Shown here: positions 1 to 14,200 of the stretch, piece by piece
Layout of the letters: every line of letters begins with the position of its first letter
Position numbering within the stretch: the first letter of the stretch is position 1
NCBI GenBank assembly: GCA_013397935.1
Contig: VZRN01004253.1
Span: forward strand, 6,263 to 70,262
DNA: 64,000 nt
Direction: 5' to 3'
DNA from: Dasyornis broadbenti
Taxonomy: Eukaryota; Chordata; Aves; Passeriformes; Dasyornithidae
Made by a program: the position numbers and the translations under genes
The notes under the pieces: generated by a model
Told to the model about the DNA's origin: nothing
Databases searched by the model: none
Seen by the model: only the letters and a program-made list of their open reading frames with translations

Positions 1-115
1 GCCTTGCGGCGTCTGGGGAGAAACGCGTACGCTGCCGTCAGAGCTCGGACGGGGCAGCCCCATCAGCGGCGGGGGCAGCGCCGGGCACTCGGGGGGGCGC
101 AGTTAATTCTGAGCA
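1..115. promoter_or_regulatory. GC-rich shoulder, probable edge of RPGR CpG-island promoter
   Basis: The first ~115 bases are strongly GC- and CpG-rich, unlike the AT-rich DNA that follows. RPGR exon 2 is the first coding exon found. In mammals exon 1 encodes only about nine codons and ends after the first base of a codon. I searched this stretch for an ATG followed by a compatible donor and found none, so exon 1 is most likely just upstream of the window. The promoter role is inferred from composition and position only. Confidence 0.45.
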
Positions 116-254
116 TTAATAGTTAGTTTGTGGCACGGTGTGCCCCGAGATAATGTTCAAACCTTTGCTCGTTGCCAGGACAACAAACGCCTTGTGTATG
201 TCCTGTGGGATTTACTGAGTTGATGGGATTCAGCTTCCAAACTGACGGCAGCGC

Positions 255-740
255 TGAATCACAGAATGGGCCAGTATGGAAGGGACCCACCGTGGGTTAT
301 CTGGTCCAACCTCCCTGCTCAAGCAGAGTCATCCCAGAGAACATTGCGCAGGAGTGTGTCCAGACGGTTCTGGGATACGTCCAGCGCAGGAGACTCCACA
401 ACATGCCCGGTCACTGCACAGGAAAGAATTTCTTCCTCATGTTCAGGTGGAACTTCCTGAGCATCAGTTTCTGCTTGTTCCTCTTCTCCCATTGCTAGGC
501 GCCACCGAGCAAAGCCTGCTATATCTTGGCACATCCTGTTTAAGATATTTATACATATTAACGAAGTCCCTTCTCAGCTGTCTCTTCTCAAGGCAGAACA
601 GGCCCAAATCCCTCAGCCTTTCCTCATTAGGGAGATGTTTCAGTCTCCCAGTCATCCTCATTGCCTTCCCCTGGACCCGCTTCATGAGCTGCATGCCTCA
701 CTTTTACTGAGGAGCCCAGAACTGGGTACAGTAGTTGTGT
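255..740 (-). repeat. CR1-type LINE 3' fragment, antisense
   Basis: The + strand reads as the reverse complement of an avian CR1 3' end. It starts with a CACAGAATG-like box, then GGAAGGGACCCACC, CTGGTCCAACCTCC, an AAAGAATTTCTTCCTCATGTTCAG block, CTTCTCAAGGCAGAACAGGCCC, CTCAGCCTTTCCTCATTAGG, and ends near GGAGCCCAGAACTGGGTACAG. These blocks occur in the canonical order. The copy is diverged and broken, and no reverse-transcriptase frame is left. Confidence 0.85.
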
Positions 741-1767
741 CCAGTTGTGAAATGTTGTGGCTTAGTCAAATGAATGAGATACAAAGGATGTGGGGAAATT
801 TGTCAGCTTTTTGTATACATTGAATGAAGAACATACACATGTTTTCATGTTAACCCTTCTGAAGGGAAAACAAATGAACCAGAGAGCTCTATGGCACAAG
901 TGCCAAAGAGATCACTAAACAAGTTCAGAAGTGCATGGCTGTCTGGCTGGAGGTGAAAACTTAAAATAACATAGAGTTTTCAGATGCTGTTTAACTTGTC
1001 TGTAGTTGTAGGTGTGTCTAGATAAAATAAGGAAAAACTCAACTCTTTCTTTAAAAGCTGAGTTTGTCTGCACAGAGCTTTTTGAGCAAGTAAAAGTGAA
1101 AAACACATCTAGTGGTTTAACATGTAAATGTGTAAATGCATAAAATTTACACATGTCTTCTCCATCTTATATATCAAATAACATCTTTGGAAATAGGGGA
1201 AACTTTCGCATTAAATAATTATTTCCAAATTAGTATAAATTTTACAGTCTGAGAGAACTTTTGGGTTTTGGAGCTGGGGTGCATATTGTTGGTGCATATT
1301 GTTTTCATTGGAAGTCAATGCTCTAAGAAATCTCAGTGTAATTTTCAGAAGCAGTCTATTGTTATTGTGTGTATTTCTTAACATTTGTTCCATGTTAACA
1401 AAAGTTACAAGGAAAAGGTTTGTTTTATTCTTTGTTTTGTTTTTAAAAAGATTCTATGTTTACAGTACAGGCTTTGACATTTTAAAATACGTCTAATTGT
1501 GCTTGCCACATTGTCTACATGGATTTTGACAAGTTATTTAACTTGTACACTCATTCATTTTCCCATAGAATTAGTGTTTTCTGGGTCAAGCCACATGCTT
1601 AACCAAAAAGTGAACAAAAAGTTAACATTCTGTATTTTGAAAGTGTTGCTGTCACTTCAGAAAGTGGAAAGAGTTGAGAAAACCAGGCAGATTACAAAGG
1701 CAGAAGGCCTGCTTGGACTTTATTTTGGGATGGTTTTGTTTGGATTTTCTAGATCATCGTCTTATCA

Positions 1768-2000
1768 CAGAATCACGGAATGGTTGGGGTTGGAAGGAAT
1801 CACTGGAGATCATTTAGTCCAACCCCCTTGCTAAAGTAGGTTCACCCAGAGGAGGTTGCACAGGATCGTGTCTAGGCAGGTTTTGAGTATCTCCAGAGAT
1901 GGAGACTCCAGTTTCTCTGGGCAGCCTGTTCCAGTGCTCTGCCACTTGCATGGGAGAGAAATTATTCCTCTTCTTCAGGTGAAATGAGAGTTTTGCCAAC
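1768..2000 (-). repeat. CR1-type LINE 3' fragment, antisense
   Basis: It begins CACAGAATCACGGAATGG, followed by GGTTGGAAGGAATC, AGTCCAACCCCCTTGC, CTGGGCAGCCTGTTCCAGTG and a GAGAAATTATTCCTC block. This is the 3' end of a CR1 element read in reverse. It is truncated and lies about 145 bp upstream of RPGR exon 2. Confidence 0.85.
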
Positions 2001-2143
2001 CCATCTTTTGAAGGCTGAGAGAAGAAAGAAGAGAAAGATAAGGAAATAAAATGTGCAATTGAATTGATAGAACATAGCTATTTAAAAATAGGTGAGGAAA
2101 AATTTGCTTTCATGAAAATTGATACTTATGTTTTTGTGTTTAG

Positions 2144-2269
2144 AATCAGGTGCTGTTTTCACATTCGGGAAAAGCAAATTTGCAGAAGATATTCCTAGCA
2201 AGTTCTGGTTCAAAAATGACAAGCCTGTACTTATATCATGTGGAGATGAACATACAGCTATTATTACAG
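2144..2269 (+). CDS. RPGR: RPGR exon 2 (RCC1-like blade 1)
   Basis: 126 nt between acceptor TTTAG and donor GTCAGT. With one base from exon 1 it encodes a segment starting (E)SGAVFTFGKSKFAED and ending DEHTAIIT. This is the first strand set of the propeller and contains the RCC1-like CGDEH motif. Phase 1 in and phase 1 out, as in mammals. Confidence 0.95.
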
Positions 2270-5200
2270 GTCAGTATCAGAAATGGAGGATATAGAATTA
2301 GAATTGTTTAAGTTGGAAAAGACCTTTAAGATCATCAAGTCCAATCATTAACCCACTATGGCCAAGTCCGCCACCAAACCATGCACCCAAGTGCCACATC
2401 TACACATCTTTTAAACACCTCCAGCAATGGTGACTCAGCCACATCCCTGGGCAGCCTGTTCCATGAAGAAATTATTCCCAGTATCCAGTCTAAACCTTTC
2501 CTGGAACAGCTCGAAGCCATTTTCTCTCATTCTGTTGCGTTTTTTCTGGGAGAAGTGGCCAACCCCCACCTGGCTACAGCCTCCTTTCAGGAAGTTGTAG
2601 GGTGATAAAGTCTTCTCTGAGCCTCCTTTTCTCCCACAGCTTCCCTGATAGGACTTGTGCTCCAGACCCTTCTTTGGATACATTCCAGCCCCTCAATGTC
2701 TTTCTTGTAGAGAGGCTGATCTATGTGATAAAAGGTTATATATCTGGACACCTTTGAAAGTTAGAGATCTTATTTGCATCCTGAGGTAATATATTAATTG
2801 AGGTTTGGGAGGGGAGACAGGACTGTTCTGTGGGAACTGTTAGGTGCCTTTGGAGTTGGTGTGAGGTCACTCAAGGTTTTCACAGGACATGCCCAAGAAC
2901 TGTCTCGAGGGAGGTTGTAATAACTGAGTGTACCACAGGATTTAAAGTAAGCATAACTTTGTTCAGGCTGAATGTTTCTTGTGAGCCTGACAATGTTTAG
3001 TATGTTAGATATATTGTGTCATGGAAGTTACAGTATCTACTGAACACCACAGTTTCACTAGAAATCTGTTTGAAACAATAAATACAATTATATATCTTAA
3101 ATGAATATTTGAAGTACTGTTAACTGTCAGATGAAAATAACCCTTGAAAGAGCAACTCAATAAACTTCAGAAAATCTAACAAAAATAGAAATAAATGGAA
3201 AAAAACCCATTAAAAAACCCTCCAGTGTCATAGATGGAGCATTAATATTTTTTTTTCTTTTCTTTGAAATGATAGAAACAATACTCATTAATGAATTTGT
3301 TCATTTTATTTTACATGGAAGGGACTACTCTTCTGTTGGTGAGCATGTGTGCCAATTGTGTTGATAATCAACGGCTGACAGATAATAAGACTCTGCTGTT
3401 GAAAAAATTATATATGTATTTTCAGGACTTTTTAAATTGGAATGTAATTATTCCTCATCCATATCCCATTGGTCATTGCTTATTAAATAATTTCCTGAGG
3501 GTTTCTTGCAATGTTCACAAGCAACATTGAAGATGCTGGATTTTTAGAAAGAACTATTCCAGGCATGATAGAAAAGACTATAGATTTCATGAACTGCAGA
3601 ACACCCTGAGGTGAAATTATACGATGAATTTTTCAAGCCTAACTTCACAGAAGATGAATTATACATTAATAGTTTATTTTGAACAAAGCTTGACACTCTT
3701 TCTTGATTTGAACCAGTAATATTAAATTACCTGTTACATAAAATTAATCCGGATGTAACCTGGGGCACTGTGGCATTTTCCTTTTACATATACTTTTATA
3801 TGTCCACACTCAGTTTGAAATAACACAGGTTATTTGTTATTTGTTTTATCTGTTTAAACCAGTCAATTTAAGTTGCCTCCCAGTATGTCCTGTTCCACCA
3901 CTGTTGCCCCAATCAGCAACAAGCCCCTGATTCCCACATCACTGTAATAGTGACCACTTAGATAAAGGTTTTGAAGAAGTCAACTTGCACAGGTTTTCAT
4001 GCTGCTGTATTTCTCTACCATTTCCCCTTCTCTCCCTTATTTTAGTATAGGCTGCTTATTTCAAAAACATCTCTGTAGCTTGCCTTAGTTGTTATAGTGG
4101 GCAGGTATGTCAGCAGGGAAGCTTCTAGATGATCTGATCTTTATTTCCTCAAAACTTTTGTGGAGAAGGAACTGTAGAAGCATGCGAAAAAGACCTCTTT
4201 GGTAGCAAAAAGTTTTCTGGGTCATTGTAAGTAAAGGCAAAAGTGAGGGTAAAGTATGGATCAACAACAAGGGAAGGCAGAGAAACTGCAAGAGTCATGC
4301 AAAAAAAGTGAAGAAGGGAAAGAAAAAGCCCTTGTCCCTCATTTGTTCTTCACACCTGTGCATGCCCATGTGCACCTCACATTTCTGCAGTTAGGTGGAG
4401 TTGGATGATACAGTGGAATTAAGCCCTTGGTGAATGACCCTGAACTGCAGTAACACCTGGAATAAACGACCCCGAAGTGCATGCTGATAATGAGTTTACT
4501 GAGAAGGGTACAGACCTTGTGGGAAACCAGGAGTTTCTTCAGCTGAAACTGATTTGGAAGAAATGAAAGACAAACATCACCGAGGAAGGAAAAGTATCTC
4601 AAGCAGGTGTGTGTGAATGCATGCTTCATTTTATTTTCAGTCTTTATTTACAGGTCAAAAAATTTCCCCCCACACACTTTTTTTGCCCCACACCTTGAAA
4701 GAGGGAGTGGGAGCTATATTTGTAGAGGACAGTGGGAATATGAAGTAGATTAAAATATAGAAATACCGGTTTTACACTAATATGTCTCAAAAATCACCCA
4801 AAGTGATTGTAAGTGAGTAAAACAGTCACCCAAACTGCTACAAATCATTCCTTGATGCTGAATTTGGGCAGGAGAGACAGCTACATCTAGCACCCAATCT
4901 TGACTGAATACTAATGAAGAAAATGTAGAAGACCTTACGTTTAGCATTCAAACAAAATATTCAGAACCTTCCAAATGCTTCTTTCACCTAATCCAGCATC
5001 AATATTCCCATATGACTTCTATAAAGACAGTGTGAAGCAAATATAAAACACTCCATCCTTTGCCTTTCTAGGTCAGGTGTTAAGAGTCCAAAATTTTATT
5101 TACATACTGTGTCTGTATGTTGAAATAGAAAAGACCAGTGATAGTTACTTGCTGACTTTGGATTGGCTTGCTGAGCTAGTTGAAGAAATGTTTCCTTCTC

Positions 5201-8200
5201 CAGGAAGGAAGTTTGGGATTGAAATTTGTATTTCTTTATTCTTTTGTTGTCTGCCATTGGCATAACCTTGATTATAAAGTCCAAGCAGGAATTTTTTTAA
5301 GCAGAGGTCTTCTTTAGGTCTTTAATGCTGTCATAAGTATTATATATTCCAGCATCACTTGTAACCTGTTTAATAATTATTCTTGCCTCATTTCTGTATT
5401 TTTTTGGCCCAAGAATACTGATATTCCATTCCCTGCATCTTCTATAACTGCAGACTTTGGAAAACAATTAGTTCATCCTCATAGGAGCTAGTGTGAAGAA
5501 GTGATGATATGCATACTTTTAAGAATCTCTTTTCAATGCCTGTCTATTAAATTTTCTTTCCTACAAAACTCTTGAAGTTAACAGCTTTCTTATTGTTTAT
5601 TTGCCTTGATTAGAGTATCCTAGGCAGCTTAACCACATTTAATCAGAGAGACCGATCCTGTTGACAAGGGGGAAAATGCTGATGAATGAAGACACATTTT
5701 CTGAACTCAGTGCTCTGGAGAGAATTGAAGCCCACAAAACAAGAAGGCAGAAAGAAAGAAAGAAGTTACAACTGTAAAAGTGGGAGTGAAAAGAGGTGCA
5801 TATGGAACCACAAGAAGATAGTATACTCATAATTTCAGGTTTTGTAAGGCATTAAACATTCAACAGAGAGACCTTGGAATCTCTCCAGGTGTCACCTTCC
5901 TACGTGCAGGTCATTAGAACATGGCACAGTATCTTTTGCATCAATTGCAAGGGGAGGATGAGGAAGATTAGTACAAATTTGTTTTGATGTGTATGAGCAA
6001 ACAACATACTCTGCTGGTTTTGTTTGTGTGATGCCGAATGTCCTGAGCATGACTGTTCTTGTTGCTCAATAAAGTTCTTGAAAATATCACGACTCGCCTA
6101 ACAAAAATGATGTGACTTCTATTTTCCTGGGATCTATTTGACTTCTATAGGAGTTTTAAATTAACTGTTAACATAGTTTATTCACTAAATAGCTCAAATG
6201 AAAATAATTTAAAAAAAATAATTATGGTGCCTTGGCATATGATACTCTGTACAAAATACTGCCTTTTATATTTTATTCAGATCTAGTTTCTTGGTAGGAT
6301 ATTGTTGTAGATGCTCAAGGTCTGTACGTCATCTCCCCATCTTATTTCTCTCCCACACTGATATAATTTAGAAAGCAAGGGGGGGGGGAGATATGCAAAA
6401 CATACCTTTAAACATAGGTGTTTAAAATACGTGGCTGCGTGCTATGACAAAGCATATGGGATTTCAGCTGGTATTTTCCAGCTGCCCACTGAATGCGTTT
6501 AAAAGCACTTCATGAACTAGAAGTGTGCATGACTGATGGGGTTGCCAGGAATCAGTTGTGATAGCAACTATTCATGAGAAATGAGGTAGGAGACACACTC
6601 TTACTGAAGTGTCCTACAAAACCTGTGTTGCTAAACACAGAAGCGTCTTGTGGCTTCCCTGGTAGTCCCGAACTTCTGTTAGTGAAACATCTGCTTGTGT
6701 ACCTCCCAGTGAACACATACTTGGGAGAAATACTCCAGTTTTGCATCAGAATAAAGGTGGAGACTGCTGTTGAAAGTGTGCTTTCATCACCAAAACAGTC
6801 TGAGTAGACCTTTTCATTATATCCTGTTCTTTCCCTTCTGCCCAGTCATAATCTTGCTCTGCTGGGCCTGTCTTGTGCCAGCAATTCCACCTGGCAGATG
6901 GCCACAATCAGGATGACAGCACCAAAGTGGAAGCAAAAATACCAAGAGCAATCTGAGTTAATGAAATTTTGAAATTTGATCCATGCCTATTTTTTTGCTG
7001 TTGGATTCAGTGCATCTGTGTGATGGCTGGGATATCTCAGTATGCAGTTATGAAAATAGTGCCTTTTGCATGCAAAATTATATTGGATTTCTTGGCCAAC
7101 TTAGATTGAATCATGTCTCTTCCAAAGTTTAATTTGCTGTACAGACTGAGCAACATTGCTTCATTACAGGCATTTGTTTAGGTTCCTCTGTAGTGTCTGT
7201 TAACTCTTATTCTTTGTCTGAATTAGCTGCTTCCCAGATTTTTTATTTCCTGTTATACTCCTAGGAAACCTGAAATTATAAAAGGCTGTCACTCAGTTGT
7301 AAAAGAATGTGAAAAAATTCCTCTCATCTATTAAGCTCCTTGACTTACAAAGCAATGACTGAAAATTTAAAGACTGATATAAAACCCAGCAGATTATAGG
7401 ATGAAAAGCATGACCTGTTTGAATTTTGCATGGATAAAAGAGAATATGCTTAAATTGAATTAGGGCAGCTTGGCATCATACTCCCACGGAAGTACTGCTG
7501 TCTTAGGAAAGCAGTTAGAAAGTGTAAAGCAAGGATACAAGAAAGCAATACCAATATAGGATAGATGTCATTTGCTGATAAAAATAATTTCTGTTAAGGG
7601 GTGTTTACTGTCAGGGACAGCGCTACACTTGTTTGACATGACTGCATTATCAAAATTAAAATAGAGATGTAAATGTTATTAGTAGAACACTGTGAGCGTG
7701 AACTTGACCTCAGACTTTCTTCCCTTCCAACTTTCTTGGAAAGACATAATATTGACACATAGCTCCATGTGCCAAGAATTGTAAAATCTAACAATTTGCT
7801 TGGGATTTTAGATACCAGTTATTGTTAAGCATTGGTTCATCTTTATTTTAAACAATGTGGTTATAATTAAGAAAATAAATGGATATTTTTATTAGATTTT
7901 TTCATTATATTTAAAACATTTCACTATTACATTTCAAAATATCTGTAAATCACATTCAGAACTTTCAGTGGGAAAGTACTTTCAGTACTGTAGGTTCAGT
8001 GGGAACCTACAGTACTGAAGTTACTAACAGCCATATTATTCTGCCGTTATTATATGGAATTGCTGTTATGCATTGTTATCATGTGATAACTGAAGATGGC
8101 TAGGGTGACAAATTCTATGACCAAATTTCTATTTTAGGGTGACAACATTCTGATGAAGTCTAATGCACAAAGCTCTACAGACCTTCATCTAAAGTAAACA

Positions 8201-11200
8201 AACTCCTTTTAACAGTTGTAAAAGGGTGGGGCTTTGGGAAAGATGTTTTGTTGTGGGTTTTTTTTGACAAATCAGTTTCTTTTGTTTTGCAAGGATTTCT
8301 GTTGGAACAAGGGTTTTATTCTCCAGCGGGAACTTTATGGCTTTACAAGATAGTTTAAAAAAATGAAATTAAATTAATTCATTTTAAGGTATTGCCAGTG
8401 TTCAGTTTTGGCTGTCTAATTTTCATCCCAGATGACAAAATTTTCATCTGTTCATATACCATCGTCAGAAAAAGCACTGCTTATTCAGAATTACAACAGT
8501 TCATTGTTTGTAATGGTCAAATACACAAGTCCAATGACACATCATACGAATTTCTAAAAGGTGATTCTAGCATTGCTCCTGTTAAAGGTTTGTAACCTAA
8601 TGTTTGCATTTAGGTTTACAAAACTCTCTGACTGCATGGTGGATTTATGCATTCCATCTTTATATGCAGAATTACAAATTAATACAGTTTGTGAAAATTT
8701 ATCAGAAACTATATTTGATAGACATGCATATTTGTAAATAATTTCAAGAGAAGACATTTAGCAGTAAAAAAAATAACCCATCCTAAGCAATCAAATAAGC
8801 TGAATATTAAAAATTTGTACTTGTATTTATTATGTAACTGCATTATTTATTCCTGTCTTTGGGGTAAAAGATGTGAGTGGTCAGTTAAATGTTCTGTTAT
8901 TTTATAAAAGTGACTATAGATGCTGTGGTTTCTGAACTTCAGGGTCTGTTCAAGAGTATAATATCTTGTTTTTTGAAGAGCACTTCATCTGTGCTGTAAT
9001 TAAGGGCGAGGATGTTTCTTCTTCTGGCTGGGGATCTCTTACTTAAACAGTGCAATTACTATTTTTGAACTGAAAAATCACAAGGATATTAACTATTGTT
9101 TGCACTTACGTATTGAATTGCCTAAACTTCAACCTTACACTAAAAAGAAGTAATAAATAGCATTGTGAGTGAATGACCATCTTGTCTTGAGTGAGGTATT
9201 CAAACACTTGTATGGATTCTGTCTATGATTTTTTTCAGGGAAAGGTAAACTATACATGTTCGGCAGTAACGACTGGGGCCAGTTAGGACTAGGATCAAAG
9301 AACACTGTCAGCAAACCAACATGTGTTAAAGGTTTGTTTGATTTTTCTTTTTTACTTTTTCTTCTTTTTTTTTTTTTTTTGTGTGTTTTTGAAAGGAGAC
9401 CCTGGTGAAAAAGTACTTCATAGGATGCAATTCCAAAATAACTGATTCTACCATCTGTACTCATCACACATACACATCACTGCACAAGATCATGAAGGTA
9501 GCTCAAAAGGATCCCTGATTGATTTTCCATTAGTTCAGATTCTGAGTTTTTTTACATCTGAAAATTACTTCAGATACATAGAATCCTGTCATTTTTGAGG
9601 GCTCTGATTTTATGCACTACATTTGTCTTTTCTGACAAACCACAACAAATCTTCATTTTTGAACAAGTTTCATTTTTTACTGCAGACAATAATCAGATGC
9701 TTGGTCTCTTCATTGTCTACGTGTTAGAAACCAGAGTTCCAACAGCATGGTGTAACCTCAGTGTCACTATTGTCTTAGCAACTTCGTAAATGAAAAAAGT
9801 CTATCAGAAACTTTTCACAAGTACTGCTACATTTTTAACAAGTGTAAGAAATGCCCAAGGAGCATAAATATTAATACATTTTTATGAGGCAGTAAAATAA
9901 ATTTCTATGTTCTTTCACAAAAATATTTCATTGGAAAATATGTTTTCATTGCACTGTGCTCTTCTTGATCTTTCCTAGCTGTTTTTATCTTGTCAAACAA
10001 AGCTAAGTCAATATTTTTCCCTATCTCCTTACTTATGTCAAGTCAGATCTATCTCATTAACACATTTCTTTTCACCATTAAATGTTTATCTTCACTCTTT
10101 CTGCCAGCAGATCGATCTGTTAGCTTATTGTTAAAAACAAATTATCCCGCTTGTTCAAACTCTGTTCTTCCTGATTTAGTTTATTCTACTGTCCTTTATT
10201 TGCTCCTGTCTCTATTTCACTTCAGAGGGAGAATGCAGCTACTCTCAGGTTCACATCTTCTGTCAGCCATGTGAGAGATTGATTCTTGACTTAAATGGAT
10301 TGGGTTTCAAGTTTTGGGTTTACTGTCAAATTGCAATGGCGAAAAAAAGAAGAGATGACAGCAATTCAAACCAGACCTGGCATCCACTGAAAAAGTCACA
10401 ACGGGGGGTGTCTTTTTCCTCTTGCCAGTAGGCAGCAGGAGGAAGTCCTGGAGCTTTTCACACTAGCCTGTGGTGGTTACTTGGCTTTGGGAATGGGGTT
10501 GCAAGGACACATTTCTTCTTAGAGCCAAAAGGTTGTGTCTGCGTGTTTTCTGAGAAAATAACTTCGGGGACTTGATTAGACACTAATGAAATTGGTTATG
10601 AAAAATCACCAGCAACATTATAAATATAGCATGTCTCATAAAATACAATTGATTAGCCTAAGTGGGAGGAAGATTAGGAAGCACAGCTTCTGAAGACCTG
10701 GTTATGACCATCTCTGAAGTTGAAGACAGAGTTTTGGGATATAAAGAGTGTAAGAAGAAGACACCATTGAAAGTGTTGTGGTTCCAGCCTGATGGTGGTG
10801 GTAGGTGTTGGGTAGGAGAGGCAGGAACCTGAATTTGGACAATTGACGTTTGTGTCTGTGTGATAGACCAGAGGTAGTTCATGCTTAAGTAGAGATTTAT
10901 TTGGTGACTTGGTAGAAGGGACTTTAATCTGAATGATGAAAAGCTGATGAAAAGCTGATCTGGAAGGACTGAAAAAAGGTTTGTGAAAGGGATGATTGTT
11001 GGCTTTGTCATGGACTAGTGCAGTGGAAAAGAAATTAAAGATTTATTATGTAAAAACAATGCTGGGTTTAGAGCATTGTGTAGGATATATGGACATGGCT
11101 GAGAGAAGATAATTTGCTGACAATGAACAGTAACTAGAGCAGGATGGAAAAGTCAGGGAGACTATTTTCCTCTCTTTTTCTGAAATGGAGAGCACTTGTC

Positions 11201-14200
11201 ATAGGAGAAGAGAAACCTCTGTATTCTTTTTCCCCCCAAAATTAACTCCTCACTCCCCTCACATACATTCCCAGTCTTTCAAAGTGGCCGGACTGCAGAG
11301 AAATGCATGCAGTAGCACTCTCGTTGGTGGTAACGCATCTGAAATTCAGACAGGATGACACACTCAAAAAATGTAGGCATTAGTCGAGGTAGGGCTGCCC
11401 TTTGCAATTGAGTTCAGTGATCAGGAAGAGATCAGGACAGAGCAGAAAAGGGATGTGAGCACAATGAAGGGAGGTAGGGATGGTAAGACAAAGGAACAGT
11501 ATGGTTTCACAGATTTACAATAGTGGGGAAAGTGTAAGAGGGAACTAAGAATAGTACTGTTATTGAAAACTAAAGACAGCTTAAATCATTAATTTTATCC
11601 TGCAACTTGATATATTCTTTGAGGCATATCCCATAAATAGCAAATTCCAGGGACTGTGGCATTGGGATGAAGTAACCATCATCAAGTTAACTTGAGTGTT
11701 TTAAGTTTTTAAGGTCTGACCTATTTTCTTATCTTGGGGGAATACTGATTTGGTAAGTAGTGCTAGATTCAAATGGGCAACGAATCTTGTAATCATCCTG
11801 TTGGTAAAAATGTGAAAAAAAGAAATCAGAGCTCCCTCTAGAGCATAGAGTATTTTGTTGAACCAGGTACCAGCTTCTTTGTAACTTTTCCTCCTCTTTG
11901 GTTTTATTTCATAGCTTTAAAACCAGAAAAACCAAAACTTGCTGTTTGTGGAAGAAACCACACTCTAGTTTACACAGGTATGTAACCTCTATTTCATACG
12001 TATTAAAGCTATGTTTCTTCCTTTGCTTTCATCCCAAATTACTTTAGGATCTCCAGGAGTGTTAAGGAAAGAAAAATAAATGAAAATAGGACTGCTAAAA
12101 CTTAGAAGTTTGATATCCAGTTCTTAGAATTTGGAATTTTTTAGAATAGTTTGATTTATTCTGAGTCAATGCATTTATAAACTAATGTTATATAGTAGTT
12201 TCCCAATAATAGACATACAGAAAAGTTTCCTGCTGGCATTTGAAGTGTGGTTAACAATTATGAATATTTCACTTAAGCCCTGTAGAGATATATTATTATT
12301 TTTATATGCATCTGCACTCAAATTTACCTTTGACAAATAATCTTTATTAGTGTGAAGTTACATATTTGAATAAATACAGTAGAACTGAATGGTTTCAAGT
12401 CTTTGAATTTTGCTATATTTTTGGTTAGACAACATAATCTGCTATTTCAATGACAAGTTGCTTTATTAAGCTATAAATAAATAAACTGTACATTTAAACT
12501 TAAAAATAAATTTGTAGAGTGATAGTATACAGAGAATTTATGCGCACTCTTGTCATGTTTCTATAATTTATGTAATGGAATAGCCATCTTTGTGGTTGCA
12601 ATCCTTTAGTTTTCAGTAATGTTATAAAGAGGATTGTTTGATTATTAGGAGGTTTATATATGTGGAGGCCCTGAGCACTGTAAATAAGATTGTTAGAATA
12701 AGCCAGAACATTTTAATAACAATCGAGTATACAAGACTGCACCGGGTAAATATTAGTCACCTTTGGTGTACACAGTGGCTAGATGATTTGTGCCCATTTA
12801 TACAGCAAGGACCATTTATAAATTATATGTCAGTTTATTTATCACATTTCTGCCTGGGTTTGTGTTAATAATAAGCCATATCTGTTTCATCACAGATGAG
12901 CACTTTAGATGTGAAACATACTAAAATTAAAAATATAAATTTTAAAGTTCTCTAAAGTTGAAGATATTTGTCATCAGCATTAACTTCAAGATTCTAAAAC
13001 AAAATACCTGGTTAACTAAATTGGAAGTTATTTAAATATTAAAATAATTAAAATATTTCTAATAAAAAGTGAAGTAAAAATATATTTCATTCACTGTACT
13101 CAAAACTATCAAGTTATTAATCTCTTTAATTTATGTATTAATATAGCTTGAGTTTTTCTTGTCTGTGACATCATTCACCCTTTTCCTCCTGCTTTATCTT
13201 GAAATATACATTATTTGTGGAAGGAGCTGCTTGTGGCTGCAAGGACTACTGGAAGTCATTTTCTCAGAGCTTTTGCAGAACTTCCAATCATATTTATTTT
13301 TTAGATCCGTCTCCAGAATAGTGGGGAATGCAGTCTAAATACATGTAAGGCCTTTAGGAAGTTCTGGTTCAAGTGTGTGCAGGAAAACCTTGCTAGCTAC
13401 AACAGAAACTGCTGATTTCTGCTGGAGGGTGTTTCAGGGCAATAGGCCCCAACGTTTCTGTGATGTTTTTTTTCCTTTGAAAATTAAATTATTTGCTCTG
13501 GTTTCTTTATTCTGTGTATTTTCTTTATGCAGAAAAAGGAAATGTCTATGCTGCTGGAGGAAACAGTGAAGGTCAGTTGGGATTAGGTGACACAGAGGAA
13601 AGGACCACATTTCATTTAATTAGTTTTTTTACCAACCAGCACAAGATCAAGCAACTATCAGCTGGATCATACACCTCAGCAGCAGTAACTGGTAAGAGCA
13701 ACTGCTAATAAAATCTATTTATGTGTCCAGCCTGGTGTTCCAGAAAGGCATTTATTCCAGTATTCTGTCTGTATACGTGGGTGCATTTTTGAACCTCACT
13801 GTCTTCTTTCCTTGGTAACCACAGTCGTTTTTTGACAGCCAATTACCTATTTTAACATAGTCTGGTAAGGGTTGTATATCTCATTAACTTCTTACAGTTT
13901 TTGTGAAAGTAGACCTTTTCCATGAGCAATGGCCTGCAGTGGGAGCCCAATCTGGACTAGTTTATTAGAAATCCTTACAAAGGAGGAACAGTATGAATAC
14001 CTTCAAAATGGAAAAAATGTTCAGTTTATTTCCAGGGAAGGCAGCTACAAAATATGAATCTTCTGAAAACTAAGCATCCCTAATTCTAGTCCTTACTGCA
14101 ACTGTTGTGCTCTGTTGGTACAGGCTGCACAGCTGTGTCATTCCTTACTTGTTCTGGAAGAGGCTGAGCCTCTCACCTGTTTCTCAGGTGGCAAATTTAT

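Larger units (their letters stand above)
116..2143 (+). other. RPGR: Presumed RPGR intron 1 (partial)
   Basis: No coding exon is visible between the GC-rich start and the acceptor at 2141-2143 (TAG after a T/G-rich tract). It contains two CR1 fragments listed separately (about 255-740 and 1768-2000). The rest is AT-rich unique sequence in which I see nothing further. Confidence 0.6.
2270..9238 (+). other. RPGR: RPGR intron 2
   Basis: About 7.0 kb of AT-rich non-coding DNA. It holds a CR1 fragment directly after the donor (about 2290-2720), a run of nine or so G around 6380 and a striking 17-bp perfect hairpin at 7981-8019. Short open frames in it lack splice logic, codon bias or recognisable motifs. 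Otherwise I see nothing in it. Confidence 0.85.

Noticed and set aside
116..200. ATG at 154 as a possible RPGR exon-1 start
   Set aside because: Its frame stops after about 21 codons and does not give the short peptide expected before exon 2, and no phase-1 donor follows.
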